This document shows, one piece after another, positions 1-5,377 of a stretch of DNA of 23,121 nucleotides (positions are counted from its first letter, which is position 1; every line of letters begins with the position of its first letter). The notes below the pieces were generated by a model that saw nothing but the letters and a program-made list of their open reading frames with translations, had not been told where the DNA came from and ran no database searches. A program made the translations under genes and the position numbers. Source of the stretch: a virus; the IMG/VR virus record IMGVR_UViG_3300007541_000228, positions 1-23,121 of that record, one strand, 5' to 3'.

Positions 1-335
1 CTATCAATCCATAGTTGATAATCATACTGCAACTTACCATCCCAAGGAATCTGATCTGGACCACGAAGTACATTTGCACCAAGACACTTGCAACGTGCAA
101 AGTTAACCATTGATGAATAGTCTTGTGATATCTGAATACTCATTCCATTCTGTACTAGATCAAAGCACAGTTGTACAAAGTTCTTCAGAAACACATAGGA
201 TACTCCACGACCAGGAAGACAAAATACAATTGCCTTTCCTCGCATTCGCTCCTTAATTGCTTCATAGTCCCACTCGGGACCATTGGAAGCACCTACACTT
301 GGTGCCTTTGCTTTTACTGTAAATCCTTTTGCCAT
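1..335 (-). CDS. Glycosyltransferase-like protein, N-terminal part (gene runs off the left edge)
   Basis: The first 111 codons are visible, starting MAKGFTVKAKAPS. A Rossmann-like stretch (KAIVFCLPGRGVSYVFLKNF) is followed by NFARCKCLGANVL and then YDYQLWID at the window edge. The order 'N-x-A-R ... L-W-[I/L]-D' resembles GT-A type glycosyltransferases, where the next residues normally complete a D-x-D metal site; that part lies outside the window. Similar proteins are recurrent in T4-type cyanophages. ATG 335 has GAGG about 12 nt upstream and a consensus sigma70-type promoter (359-387). The role could be glycosylation of a virion protein or DNA; the family assignment is moderate. Confidence 0.6.
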   Translation of the reverse strand, partial: MAKGFTVKAKAPSVGASNGPEWDYEAIKERMRGKAIVFCLPGRGVSYVFLKNFVQLCFDLVQNGMSIQISQDYSSMVNFARCKCLGANVLRGPDQIPWDGKLQYDYQLWID

Positions 336-358
336 AAGAGAATAAAAACCTCAAATCA

Positions 359-387
359 ATTGTAATACCTTATTTAGTCTATGTCAA
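359..387 (-). promoter_or_regulatory. Sigma70-type promoter for the glycosyltransferase-like gene
   Basis: The minus strand reads TTGACA (387-382), a 17-nt spacer and TACAAT (364-359), a near-perfect early-type promoter. The -35 overlaps the stop codon of the upstream gene. The spacer holds ACTAAATA (378-371), six of eight matches to the T4 late octamer, so the site may also be read late. Predicted leader about 17 nt. Confidence 0.8.
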
Positions 388-575
388 TGGGAGGACTCAA
401 GAGATACTTGTTTATTATTCACAATTTTCTCAAATGTTAAATCTTCCTTTTGATACTCTGTGAATATTTCTACAAGATTATTCAGAGCTTCCCATGTCTT
501 ATTGAACTCATCCTCTCTCAGAGAATGGCAGATACATTTTCCTTTTGCATAAATGTGATACAACCTTTCAGTCAT
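384..575 (-). CDS. Conserved small phage protein, unknown function (63 aa)
   Basis: The protein starts MTERLYHIYAKGKCI and continues HSLREDEFNKTWEALN. I recognise the 'ERLYHIYAK...F...W..L' pattern as a recurrent cyanomyovirus protein without known function. It has no membrane segment and is mixed charged. The start at 575 is supported by CGGAGAAA about 10 nt upstream. It lies between a small membrane protein and the glycosyltransferase-like gene. Confidence 0.8.
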   Translation of the reverse strand: MTERLYHIYAKGKCICHSLREDEFNKTWEALNNLVEIFTEYQKEDLTFEKIVNNKQVSLESSH

Positions 576-611
576 AAAAAATTTCTCCGGATTTTTTTCA
601 GTCCCTCTTAT

Positions 612-752
612 TTACTTCATTGCATTATATACTAATACTATCAGAATTCCTAGAGGCACTCCCAGTAATCTTAGAAAAAATTTCGGATACCTTATCATCC
701 ATCCTGCTAAGACTGCTCTATAAAAATTCCAATAGGGGCGCCGTTTTTTCAT
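612..752 (-). CDS. Small membrane protein (46 aa)
   Basis: The ORF starts MKKRRPYWNFYRAVLAG and ends with one hydrophobic helix (LLGVPLGILIVLVYNAMK). The basic N-terminus suggests an N-in orientation. TAAGG sits 7 nt before the ATG at 752. Short proteins ending in a helix of this kind are common next to the MTERLYHIYAK-type gene in cyanophages, which supports a real gene. Function unknown. Confidence 0.7.
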   Translation of the reverse strand: MKKRRPYWNFYRAVLAGWMIRYPKFFLRLLGVPLGILIVLVYNAMK

Positions 753-1045
753 TATGAACCTTATGGGGAAAAATTTTTTCTGGCGGAATTTTTTATGCGG
801 AAAGCAGACTTTTATAGCTTAGGGTAGTTATGGGTTTTTATATACGGTACGCCCGCTTATTATAATAACCAACAATCGTAAATACCTGCTATAACGAATA
901 ACGAATAAGTCCTTTATTCGTGCTAATAAGAATAATGAACAATCATAAGTGTTCCGAATAACGAATAACGAACTGTTTCCCTCATTGTATAAGGAACTGT
1001 GCGTCCCCTACGCATAAGGCAGAGGACGCACAGTTCATTATAACA
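753..1045. other. Gene-free 293-bp block with short repeats and hairpins
   Basis: I see no credible ORF. The block holds CGAATAACGAATAA-type direct repeats near 894-907 and 955-968, an 8-bp hairpin (901-908 with 914-921) and the strong 13-bp hairpin listed separately. A possible minus-strand -10 (TATAAA, about 815) precedes the 46-aa gene, but I find no matching -35. Confidence 0.5.
994..1036 (-). terminator. 13-bp perfect hairpin after the 55-aa gene
   Basis: The arms GAACTGTGCGTCC (994-1006) and GGACGCACAGTTC (1024-1036) are exact inverted copies around a 17-nt loop. The hairpin lies 10 nt past the stop codon of the upstream minus-strand gene. No clear T-run follows, so it may be a 3'-end stabiliser or processing structure, not an intrinsic terminator. 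Confidence 0.6.
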
Positions 1046-1213
1046 TCAGAACTCTACTTCGTCAAGAGTATGCATAGAGATCGCAGCATAATGAGCAGCA
1101 CATTCTTCAATGTTATCCTGCTCAATACCACTCACGATAGCATCAAGAATCTGGAGGATTTGCTCACCAGTGTTACCCTGGCGCAGCATACCGATAGCAA
1201 CAGACTGAGACAT
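1046..1213 (-). CDS. Conserved small phage protein (55 aa), unknown function
   Basis: The ORF starts MSQSVAIGMLRQGNTGEQIL and continues with QILDAIVSGI, ending HTLDEVEF. This 'MSQSVAIGMLRxGxTGxQILxILD' opening is a pattern I recognise from many T4-type cyanophages. It is soluble and acidic toward the C-terminus. It is the last gene of the group 2081-1046 and is followed by a 13-bp hairpin. No function is known to me. Confidence 0.8.
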   Translation of the reverse strand: MSQSVAIGMLRQGNTGEQILQILDAIVSGIEQDNIEECAAHYAAISMHTLDEVEF

Positions 1214-1258
1214 AATAATCAGAGGAAAGTGTAAAGAACTAGAGAGTGGAGTTAGTTA

Positions 1259-1399
1259 TCAGGACTGAGTGGAACATTCTTGAACCACAGTCACGATCTG
1301 ATCGTGATCTTGTGCATAATCAACCTGACAAATACCAGGGGAAACTTGCACGAACCCAACGACAGTAGAGGTAACCGTAGCGAGGAGAATGGAGAGCAT
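1259..1399 (-). CDS. Possible small exported or membrane protein (46 aa)
   Basis: The ORF opens with a hydrophobic stretch (MLSILLATVTSTVVGFVQV) that could be a signal peptide or anchor, then a short polar tail with two cysteines (positions 24 and 42). An in-frame stop lies upstream and ATG 1399 is the first usable start. There is no clear Shine-Dalgarno. The position between two convincing genes and the codon structure favour a real gene, but it is less certain. Confidence 0.5.
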   Translation of the reverse strand: MLSILLATVTSTVVGFVQVSPGICQVDYAQDHDQIVTVVQECSTQS

Positions 1400-1480
1400 C
1401 AGAATAACGAAGTGTTGAGAGAGTTGAGTATCACGAATGGGGTTGTGAGTTAGGTATCACGAACCCCACGAAAATTACCC

Positions 1481-1702
1481 TCAGGCAGCGATACGCTGCA
1501 GTGCCTCATTCTTGACCGATTGATTCACGAACTGACCGATAGATTTGCCGCTTTCGATCACCTGAGAGAGTGCAGTCACGAAGGCAGTTACATCGTTGAC
1601 GGTGTAATCGTAGTCACGACCACCAGCAAAAGTGACGGTGGCAGTGTTATCATTCAGAGCGATGTTTTCGATAGCGGTGCTGTTAGAGATGGCGAATTGC
1701 AT
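1481..1702 (-). CDS. KTSC-domain protein, copy 1 (73 aa)
   Basis: The protein fits the short KTSC fold: STAIENIALND, a beta strand TATVTFAGGRDYDY, a helix TAFVTALSQV and the closing GKSIGQFVNQSVK. KTSC domains are about 60-70 residues and occur alone in phages; their role is unknown. I use ATG 1702 because the longer reading runs backward through the tRNA remnant. It is paralogous to 2927-3136: both share AIENIA, GGR-Y-Y, G.S[IV]G[QR]FVN[QR] and even the leader sequence before the ATG. Confidence 0.75.
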   Translation of the reverse strand: MQFAISNSTAIENIALNDNTATVTFAGGRDYDYTVNDVTAFVTALSQVIESGKSIGQFVNQSVKNEALQRIAA

Positions 1703-1732
1703 GATGTTTGTGTAAAGAATCAAAGTGTGTTT

Positions 1733-1785
1733 TGGACCCCACTGAGAGAATCGAACTCTCACACATAAGTGCTCACCAGAGTGGG
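1733..1785 (-). pseudogene. tRNA remnant (3' half with T-arm, acceptor and CCA)
   Basis: On the minus strand there is a canonical T-arm: GAGAG, loop TTCGATT, CTCTC (1760-1744). It is followed by a 7-nt acceptor strand AGTGGGG (1743-1737), discriminator T and encoded CCA (1735-1733). A 6-nt partner CCCACT lies at 1785-1780, only 53 nt from the CCA end. The gap is too short for D and anticodon arms; GGTGAGCAC in it resembles part of a D-loop. I therefore call a deleted tRNA, not a working one. Confidence 0.65.
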
Positions 1786-1793
1786 AATGTGTG

Positions 1794-1818
1794 GTGAGGT
1801 TTTTATAAGGAACCTCAC
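1794..1818. promoter_or_regulatory. 8-bp hairpin between the ETWNVALWI-type gene and the tRNA remnant
   Basis: GTGAGGTT (1794-1801) pairs with AACCTCAC (1811-1818) around a 9-nt loop. On the minus strand there is no T-run afterwards. The CTCACCA segment here can alternatively pair with TGGTGAG at 1771-1777 inside the tRNA remnant, so two exclusive folds exist. Confidence 0.5.
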
Positions 1819-1832
1819 GAAACCTTTATAAC

Positions 1833-2081
1833 TCAGAAGTCGAACACGTCGCTATTGAGTTGGATGACATTTACAGCGGGGTCATCAAACCTTACACCAT
1901 CAAGAGTTTGAGTCATAAACTCACTGATAGATTCCACGAAATCTTCATAAGAACCTGCCTCGCAAGCAAGGTTATGCAGACCCTCATCATTCTGAATCCA
2001 GAGTGCAACGTTCCAGGTCTCATAATTCGCCCAACCGTTATAGGAAGTGTCGAGGGCATTGTGTTGGAAAGTGGTAGTCAT
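1833..2081 (-). CDS. NGWANYETWNVALWI-type conserved protein (82 aa)
   Basis: The N-terminal third contains YNGWANYETWNVALWIQNDE, a motif I know from a widespread family of small bacterial, archaeal and phage proteins of unknown function. The family members are usually 70-120 residues, so this copy is full length. It is acidic overall. The start is the first ATG (2081); no Shine-Dalgarno is visible, as for many genes here. It heads the minus-strand group that ends at 1046. Confidence 0.8.
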   Translation of the reverse strand: MTTTFQHNALDTSYNGWANYETWNVALWIQNDEGLHNLACEAGSYEDFVESISEFMTQTLDGVRFDDPAVNVIQLNSDVFDF

Positions 2082-2118
2082 TTGGGGAAAAGTTTAGTGG
2101 GAAAAGTGTAATTCAGAA

Positions 2119-2304
2119 TCAGAGAATGACTTTGGAAGTATAGCACTCAGGGCGCACTTGCCAACGCTTTGCGGTAGGAAACTGTGCGACGATCTTATCT
2201 ACAGCATTCTCAACAAACTTGCTGTATTTCTTATAGTTACCGACAGATTCGTTGAGAAGGAGAACCTTACCGTCTTTGTCTTGAATTTGAAGAAACCAGG
2301 TCAT
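2119..2304 (-). CDS. Small hypothetical protein (61 aa)
   Basis: The sequence starts MTWFLQIQDKDGKVLLLNES and ends PECYTSKVIL. It is basic and looks like a small beta-rich domain with one helix (NAVDKIVAQF). The longer ORF beginning MRLPLRCK is a reading through repeat copy 1, so I use ATG 2304. It sits directly downstream of that repeat. Not recognised. Confidence 0.65.
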   Translation of the reverse strand: MTWFLQIQDKDGKVLLLNESVGNYKKYSKFVENAVDKIVAQFPTAKRWQVRPECYTSKVIL

Positions 2305-2338
2305 CTTGTGGTTAGTTTGGGGTGGGGTTGCTTGCCCC

Positions 2339-2375
2339 TTACACCTTAGGGGCAATCTCAAAGTTAGCTATTTTT
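2339..2375 (-). repeat. Dispersed intergenic element, copy 1
   Basis: Intact core, variable end GCCCCTAAGGTGTAAGG. Together with TTGCCCC upstream it forms an 8-bp hairpin (TTGCCCCT/AGGGGCAA). It precedes the 61-aa gene; the gene on its other side ends inside it (last residues K-N-S, stop TAA from the core). Copies 1 and 2 also share about 35 nt of leader up to the ATG. Confidence 0.95.
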
Positions 2376-2588
2376 AGTTTGATTCATGTATTCGGCGATA
2401 TAATCAGCGATCATCAGATTGAGGTTGGTTTCGTTATGCTCAGACTCGATAACTTCGATATGCTCAACGTTACCAATCAACTGAACATTGTGCAGACGCT
2501 CATACCAAGCATCGAACAGATCCCAACTCGTATCGGCAAGAAGTTGGAGGGCTTTTTCGATAGCAGTGTTCAGTTCGATTTGGGTCAT
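2364..2588 (-). CDS. Acidic hypothetical protein (74 aa) whose C-terminus is supplied by the repeat
   Basis: The protein starts MTQIELNTAIEKALQLLADT and is helical and acidic. The last codons (K-N-S, then TAA) are read from repeat copy 1. ATG 2588 follows repeat copy 2 by a leader nearly identical to that of the 61-aa gene (AACCACAAGATG). A sigma70-type promoter at 2733-2761 would drive it. Not recognised. Confidence 0.75.
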   Translation of the reverse strand: MTQIELNTAIEKALQLLADTSWDLFDAWYERLHNVQLIGNVEHIEVIESEHNETNLNLMIADYIAEYMNQTKNS

Positions 2589-2621
2589 CTTGTGGTTAGT
2601 TTGAGTGGGGTTGATTGCCCC

Positions 2622-2658
2622 TTACACCTTAGGGGCAATCTCAAAGTTAGCTATTTTT
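2622..2658 (-). repeat. Dispersed intergenic element, copy 2
   Basis: Intact core with end GCCCCTAAGGTGTAAGG, the same variant as copy 1 including the TTGCCCC hairpin partner. No gene abuts its upstream side; instead a 268-bp leader with a strong promoter lies there. Confidence 0.95.
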
Positions 2659-2732
2659 GGTGGAAGGTTGAGTTTGTATAAATAAACTCAGTTGTTTGTT
2701 CCGCATAGGGTCAATAACTATCAGGTGAGTTT

Positions 2733-2761
2733 CTTATATTGAACCCTCCTATATGGGTCAA
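2733..2761 (-). promoter_or_regulatory. Sigma70-type early promoter
   Basis: Minus strand TTGACC (2761-2756), exactly 17 nt, then TATAAG (2738-2733): five of six matches in each box. Transcription would run through repeat copy 2 into the 74-aa gene. A second TTGACC lies just upstream in tandem (about 2768). Confidence 0.8.
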
Positions 2762-2894
2762 GGGTCAATCACAAACTCCCGTAAAGATAGTTAACTCTCA
2801 GGAGAGACAAATAGCAGACAAGAGAAGATTTAAGGGTTGCCAGAGAGGTATAAAAAACCTCACCCGATAACTGGATTTTTTAGTGTCTAAGTGA

Positions 2895-2919
2895 GGGGAG
2901 AGTTTCTTATGCTCTCCCC
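2895..2919 (-). terminator. 8-bp GC-rich hairpin after KTSC copy 2
   Basis: GGGGAGAG (2895-2902) and CTCTCCCC (2912-2919) flank a 9-nt loop, 7 nt past the stop of the KTSC gene. No T-run follows on the minus strand, so termination would be weak or factor-assisted. Confidence 0.6.
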
Positions 2920-2926
2920 AGTGAAA

Positions 2927-3136
2927 TCAGGCAGCAGTGAGCAGTTCTGCCCGCAGAGCACGATTCACAAACCGACCGACAGATTCACCCTCAGAGATAA
3001 CATCGTTCAGGTCATTTTGGAAACCTTCCATATCCTTGCAGGCATACAGATACTGACGCCCACCCTTGAAAGTAACGGTAACTTCCTTATCAGAACCGAA
3101 AGCGATGTTTTCGATAGCAGAAGAAGTGATTTGCAT
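2927..3136 (-). CDS. KTSC-domain protein, copy 2 (69 aa)
   Basis: The protein starts MQITSSAIENIAFGSDKEV and continues VTVTFKGGRQYLY and GESVGRFVNRALRAE. The order of strands, the GGR-x-Y motif and the G-x-S-[IV]-G-x-FVN ending match KTSC domains and the copy at 1481-1702. ATG 3136 is chosen because both paralogues share the leader ATTCTTTA[CT]ACAAACATC just before it. A GC-rich hairpin follows. The function of lone KTSC proteins is unknown. Confidence 0.75.
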   Translation of the reverse strand: MQITSSAIENIAFGSDKEVTVTFKGGRQYLYACKDMEGFQNDLNDVISEGESVGRFVNRALRAELLTAA

Positions 3137-3166
3137 GATGTTTGTATAAAGAATCAAGTGTGTAAT

Positions 3167-3200
3167 TTGAGTGTCTTTAGAGCGCATCTCATTCTCTTTT
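3167..3200 (-). repeat. Second upstream element, copy a
   Basis: Minus strand GAATGAGATGCGC then TCTAAAGACACTCAAA, upstream of KTSC copy 2. It matches the element at 10474-10508 (GAATGAGTGCGCC then TTAAAGACACTCAAA). Both sit just before a start codon and just after another gene, like the main repeat but unrelated in sequence. Confidence 0.6.
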
Positions 3201-3205
3201 GTATA

Positions 3206-3478
3206 TCAGACCAGGACGATCTTATCGCGTCCTTCTTTTACCTTCACAATCCCATTGTGCTCATAGATCGTATAATCACAACCATAAACACTTTCAGATA
3301 CAACCTGCCAGGTATCTTTCATCATCTTGACAATCACATACCCATAGACACTTTCGCTCTGGCAGCAATCATTGCCCACACGGTAAGCATACTCAAGGTT
3401 AGGGCAAACCAGAGAGTCAGTGCAAAACTCACCATAGGAGTTTGCAGAAAGAACAATCAGGCGGAAGAAATCAGACAT
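3206..3478 (-). CDS. Hypothetical protein (90 aa)
   Basis: The protein starts MSDFFRLIVLSANSYGEFCT and has four cysteines in the first half and one (in YGCDYTIY) near the C-terminal third. It contains two similar segments, SESVYGYVIVK and SESVYGCDYTIYE, a possible internal duplication of a beta-hairpin. It follows repeat copy 3. Not recognised. Confidence 0.75.
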   Translation of the reverse strand: MSDFFRLIVLSANSYGEFCTDSLVCPNLEYAYRVGNDCCQSESVYGYVIVKMMKDTWQVVSESVYGCDYTIYEHNGIVKVKEGRDKIVLV

Positions 3479-3510
3479 TTGGTTAGTCTCAGGCGGAGCA
3501 TCGTGCCCCC

Positions 3511-3546
3511 TTACACCTAAGTGGCAATCTCAAAGTTAGCTATTTT
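3511..3546 (-). repeat. Dispersed intergenic element, copy 3
   Basis: Intact core with variable end GCCACTTAGGTGTAAGG. It precedes the 90-aa gene. On its upstream side lies the nested inverted repeat 3563-3649, not a gene. Confidence 0.95.
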
Positions 3547-3562
3547 AATTCAGGGGTAATTA

Positions 3563-3649
3563 CAGTCCCTATGATACTCTGAGACCTGAGAAGGGTTAGA
3601 GGCACGTTCCAGGGGCATTTAGGTGCCTCTGAGAGTATCATAGGGACTG
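3563..3649. repeat. Nested inverted repeat (18-bp outer, 8-bp inner stems)
   Basis: Outer arms CAGTCCCTATGATACTCT (3563-3580) and its exact complement (3632-3649) enclose a second stem AGAGGCAC (3598-3605) with GTGCCTCT (3623-3630). The fold would span 87 nt, with a 17-nt bulge on one side. It follows the 54-aa gene by 15 nt. It has no T-run; it may be a 3'-end structure, small RNA or recombination site. Confidence 0.8.
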
Positions 3650-3664
3650 ATGGGTTTCTTATAC

Positions 3665-3829
3665 TTACCAGTCGATATCCATGTCTTCGATGTATGCTTC
3701 CACCTTCTCAGTTGGTTCGAGATTGAATAGCTTATCGAAGTCAATATCCCTTGGATTGAAGTCACTCAGTACATCGAAATCTAGAGTGATGCGTACCCTA
3801 CGCTTACGGGCAAGTTGATAAGAAACCAT
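3665..3829 (-). CDS. Conserved small phage protein (54 aa)
   Basis: The ORF starts MVSYQLARKRRVRITLDFDV and ends YIEDMDIDW. A basic N-terminus is followed by an acidic remainder. I recognise 'MVSYQLARKRRVR.TL.FDV..DFNP.DID' as a recurrent cyanomyovirus protein of unknown function. ATG 3829 has GAGG 7-8 nt upstream and lies downstream of a strong sigma70-type promoter and a late-like octamer. It appears to be a single-gene transcript ended by the nested inverted repeat. Confidence 0.85.
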   Translation of the reverse strand: MVSYQLARKRRVRITLDFDVLSDFNPRDIDFDKLFNLEPTEKVEAYIEDMDIDW

Positions 3830-3858
3830 GAGAACCTCTGCGATTGACTGACTTGAAT

Positions 3859-3887
3859 AGTATAGGATTTTATGGGGAGGAAGTCAA
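3859..3887 (-). promoter_or_regulatory. Sigma70-type early promoter for the 54-aa gene
   Basis: TTGACT (3887-3882), 17-nt spacer, TATACT (3864-3859) on the minus strand, five of six in both boxes. Predicted leader is about 23 nt. AATAAATA (3906-3899), seven of eight to the T4 late octamer, lies just upstream. Confidence 0.8.
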
Positions 3888-4271
3888 TAGGCATGAGGTA
3901 TTTATTTGGAATCCTTATGAGAATTGAGAGAATGTCTGGGAATCCTTATGAGTGAGGTGCCAGAACTTATAGCGTCCTGGGATACTTGACATCAGGGCAC
4001 TTGTGTGCTTACGGTGTAAGATCACAAGGATCTGAAGGATTTAGATGAGATTTAATAAGGGTATTTAATGAGGTCCAGACACATTTAATAAGGGTATTTA
4101 ATGAGGATTCTATAGGATCTAATGAGGGTATTTAATGAGGATTCTGATACGAATTCGTATTCTTATCACCATTCGATAACAATAATTATCAGCGAATTAA
4201 CACACTCAAATACATTTTTTAATACATTTTTAATCGTTTTTATTATACTTTTTACCTTATTTTACCATAAA
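3888..4271. other. Gene-free block with iterons, palindrome and AT-rich tract
   Basis: No supported gene. Two copies of GGAATCCTTATGAG occur near 3909 and 3950. Three 24-bp iterons at 4050-4140 are followed by a perfect 14-bp palindrome ATACGAATTCGTAT (4147-4160) and about 110 bp that is strongly AT-rich (4160-4270). The order recalls a replication origin or multi-site control region, but no initiator gene is visible. Confidence 0.5.
4050..4140. repeat. Three phased 24-bp iterons
   Basis: Copies at 4050-4073, 4083-4106 and 4117-4140; the first two are identical (ATTTAATAAGGG then TATTTAATGAGG), the third has two changes. Spacing is 33 and 34 bp, close to three helical turns, so bound proteins would lie on one DNA face. 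On the minus strand each unit contains ATTAAATA, loosely like a late octamer. Confidence 0.85.
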
Positions 4272-4300
4272 ACAATAAAAAACCCCACCGAAGTGAGGTT
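4272..4300 (-). terminator. Rho-independent terminator
   Basis: Minus strand AACCTCAC, tetraloop TTCG, GTGGGGTT (one G-T pair), then TTTTTATTG. This is a textbook intrinsic terminator 15 nt after the stop of the 89-aa gene and closes the operon that begins near 5980 or 4950. Confidence 0.9.
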
Positions 4301-4314
4301 CTTATGTCTATCTT

Positions 4315-4584
4315 TTAGTTCGGTTCAGGATCTAACCCAAGACGGTATCTTGCTGCATCTTCTGCATCCTTTCTTGACCTAAATCGTGCATATTGTCCTT
4401 CATAGCGAAGTGGAAGGAATCTGAACTTCTTTACATAAGTTCCAGACTTTTCATCCTTATCTAACACCACCTTGGAAAAGAAGTGAAGAATAAAATTACC
4501 TTCTGGGTTCTTTTTATCTTCCTTTTGAATAATGAATGGAGGAAGAATAGAGTCTTGGAAAGCAGTCTTAGAAAGTAGCATCAT
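4315..4584 (-). CDS. Hypothetical protein (89 aa)
   Basis: The protein starts MMLLSKTAFQDSILPPFIIQ and ends DAARYRLGLDPEPN. It is basic, with a likely beta-sheet core (NFILHFFSKVVL) and an arginine-rich helix (RFRSRKDAEDAARYRLG). The start overlaps the stop of the upstream gene by one base (TGATG), so translation is likely coupled; the second ATG (4581) is an alternative. Followed by a strong terminator. Not recognised. Confidence 0.75.
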   Translation of the reverse strand: MMLLSKTAFQDSILPPFIIQKEDKKNPEGNFILHFFSKVVLDKDEKSGTYVKKFRFLPLRYEGQYARFRSRKDAEDAARYRLGLDPEPN

Positions 4585-4898
4585 CAGGAGAAAGTGTAAC
4601 CGTTAGTGAAAGGAATGACGTTTTGATTATCAGAAATGAACCATTGATGATTCTTTTGGAATACAGAATCAAAGTCGCATCCGTTTGCTTTTAGAATAGC
4701 ATTAAGACGCGATTTGGTGGTATTGGATTGATAACCACCATCAAAGATGCGAACAAAGAAATCACCAAGTTCAGCAATCAGATTACCATGAAGATACACT
4801 TTAGTGATGTCATCTTCATGAACTACAGAAGTGTTTTGTTGATGAAAGTCTTTGCCATTAACAATAGCAGTGTTCATCAGGGATTCGATCTTTCTCAT
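4584..4898 (-). CDS. Conserved phage protein (104 aa), unknown function
   Basis: The sequence includes MNTAIVNGKDFHQQNTSVV, KVYLHGNLIAELGDFFVRIF and GGYQSNTTKSRLNAILKANG. This pattern recurs in cyanophages and other phages without assigned function. ATG 4898 follows repeat copy 4; the internal methionine at 4877 (MNTAIVNG) matches the usual start of the family and is a credible alternative. Coupled to the 89-aa gene. Confidence 0.8.
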   Translation of the reverse strand: MRKIESLMNTAIVNGKDFHQQNTSVVHEDDITKVYLHGNLIAELGDFFVRIFDGGYQSNTTKSRLNAILKANGCDFDSVFQKNHQWFISDNQNVIPFTNGYTFS

Positions 4899-4913
4899 GA
4901 TTTGTGGTTGTGC

Positions 4914-4950
4914 TTACACCTAAGTGGCAATGTCAAAGTTAGCTATTTTT
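4914..4950 (-). repeat. Dispersed intergenic element, copy 4
   Basis: One core change (GACATTGCC in place of GAGATTGCC); end GCCACTTAGGTGTAAGC. It precedes the 104-aa gene and follows the 60-aa gene by 13 nt. Confidence 0.95.
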
Positions 4951-4963
4951 ATTCGACTTTCAG

Positions 4964-5146
4964 TTAGACATCATAACAGAGATAGAATCGCTTCTGCTGA
5001 TAATTCCATTCTCTGTCACTTTCGTTTCCAAACCTTTCGGCAACGTAGATGCAAAAATCATAAGTTTCTGCCATCATATTGTTCAGAAACATTATATCAT
5101 CATGCTTGCCGATGATGTTGTTGTTGAAGTAGTTTTCTTTCATCAT
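4964..5146 (-). CDS. Small hypothetical protein (60 aa)
   Basis: The sequence starts MMKENYFNNNIIGKHDDIMF and continues LNNMMAETYDFCIYVAERFG. It is predicted helical, with no membrane segment. The MKE..YN.NIIGK..DI.FLN opening resembles a recurrent cyanophage protein. It is the last gene of the copy-5 cassette and is separated from the previous stop by 9 nt. Confidence 0.7.
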   Translation of the reverse strand: MMKENYFNNNIIGKHDDIMFLNNMMAETYDFCIYVAERFGNESDREWNYQQKRFYLCYDV

Positions 5147-5155
5147 TTTACCAAT

Positions 5156-5341
5156 TCACATCACATAGATACCGTGTTTTTGATACTGCTCAGGATAATT
5201 GATTCTCCAATTATTCATCATCTGAATCAGATGATTGTCGTTGGATTGATGATACATTTTCATCAACCAATTCGGCGTTTCTTTGTTACCATGAAACTCA
5301 TTGAACATTTGAGTCAGAGAGTGAATCAGTTTCTGTCGCAT
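5156..5341 (-). CDS. Small hypothetical protein (61 aa)
   Basis: The protein starts MRQKLIHSLTQMFNEFHGNK and ends QYQKHGIYVM. It is basic, His/Asn/Gln-rich and helical. It is the fifth gene of a tightly packed run and has no recognisable family. The spacing of 36 nt from the previous stop and 9 nt to the next start fits an operon. Confidence 0.65.
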   Translation of the reverse strand: MRQKLIHSLTQMFNEFHGNKETPNWLMKMYHQSNDNHLIQMMNNWRINYPEQYQKHGIYVM

Positions 5342-5377
5342 TTGTTATACTTTGATAAAAAGTGGTTTTTTGATGCT

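Larger units (their letters stand above)
2659..2926. other. Intergenic control block with promoter and hairpins
   Basis: No gene is supported here. It contains a sigma70-type promoter (2733-2761), small hairpins GAGTTT/AAACTC (about 2670-2690) and GAGGT/ACCTC (2845-2849 with 2857-2861), three GGGTCAA direct copies (2708-2769) and the 8-bp hairpin at 2895-2919. Confidence 0.6.

Noticed and set aside
1710-1810. Complete tRNA gene
   Set aside because: No 5' acceptor, D-arm or anticodon arm can be placed at the proper distance from the CCA end; only the 3' half is canonical.
2305-2361. N-terminal extensions MRLPLRC on several minus-strand ORFs (also at 6886, 8012, 8427)
   Set aside because: These residues are the repeat read in frame. 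The true starts lie downstream, next to the A/C-rich leaders.
2322-2681. Plus-strand ORFs sharing SGNLKVSYF or VAISKLAIF
   Set aside because: The shared peptide is only the reverse translation of the dispersed repeat; these ORFs have no independent support.
2644-2703. 19-codon ORF ending in T-K-N-S at repeat copy 2
   Set aside because: Too short, no ribosome-binding site, and its tail is an automatic result of reading into the repeat.
4122-4382. Plus-strand ORF in the AT-rich intergenic block
   Set aside because: Low complexity, runs into the terminator and the antisense of the next gene, no ribosome-binding site.
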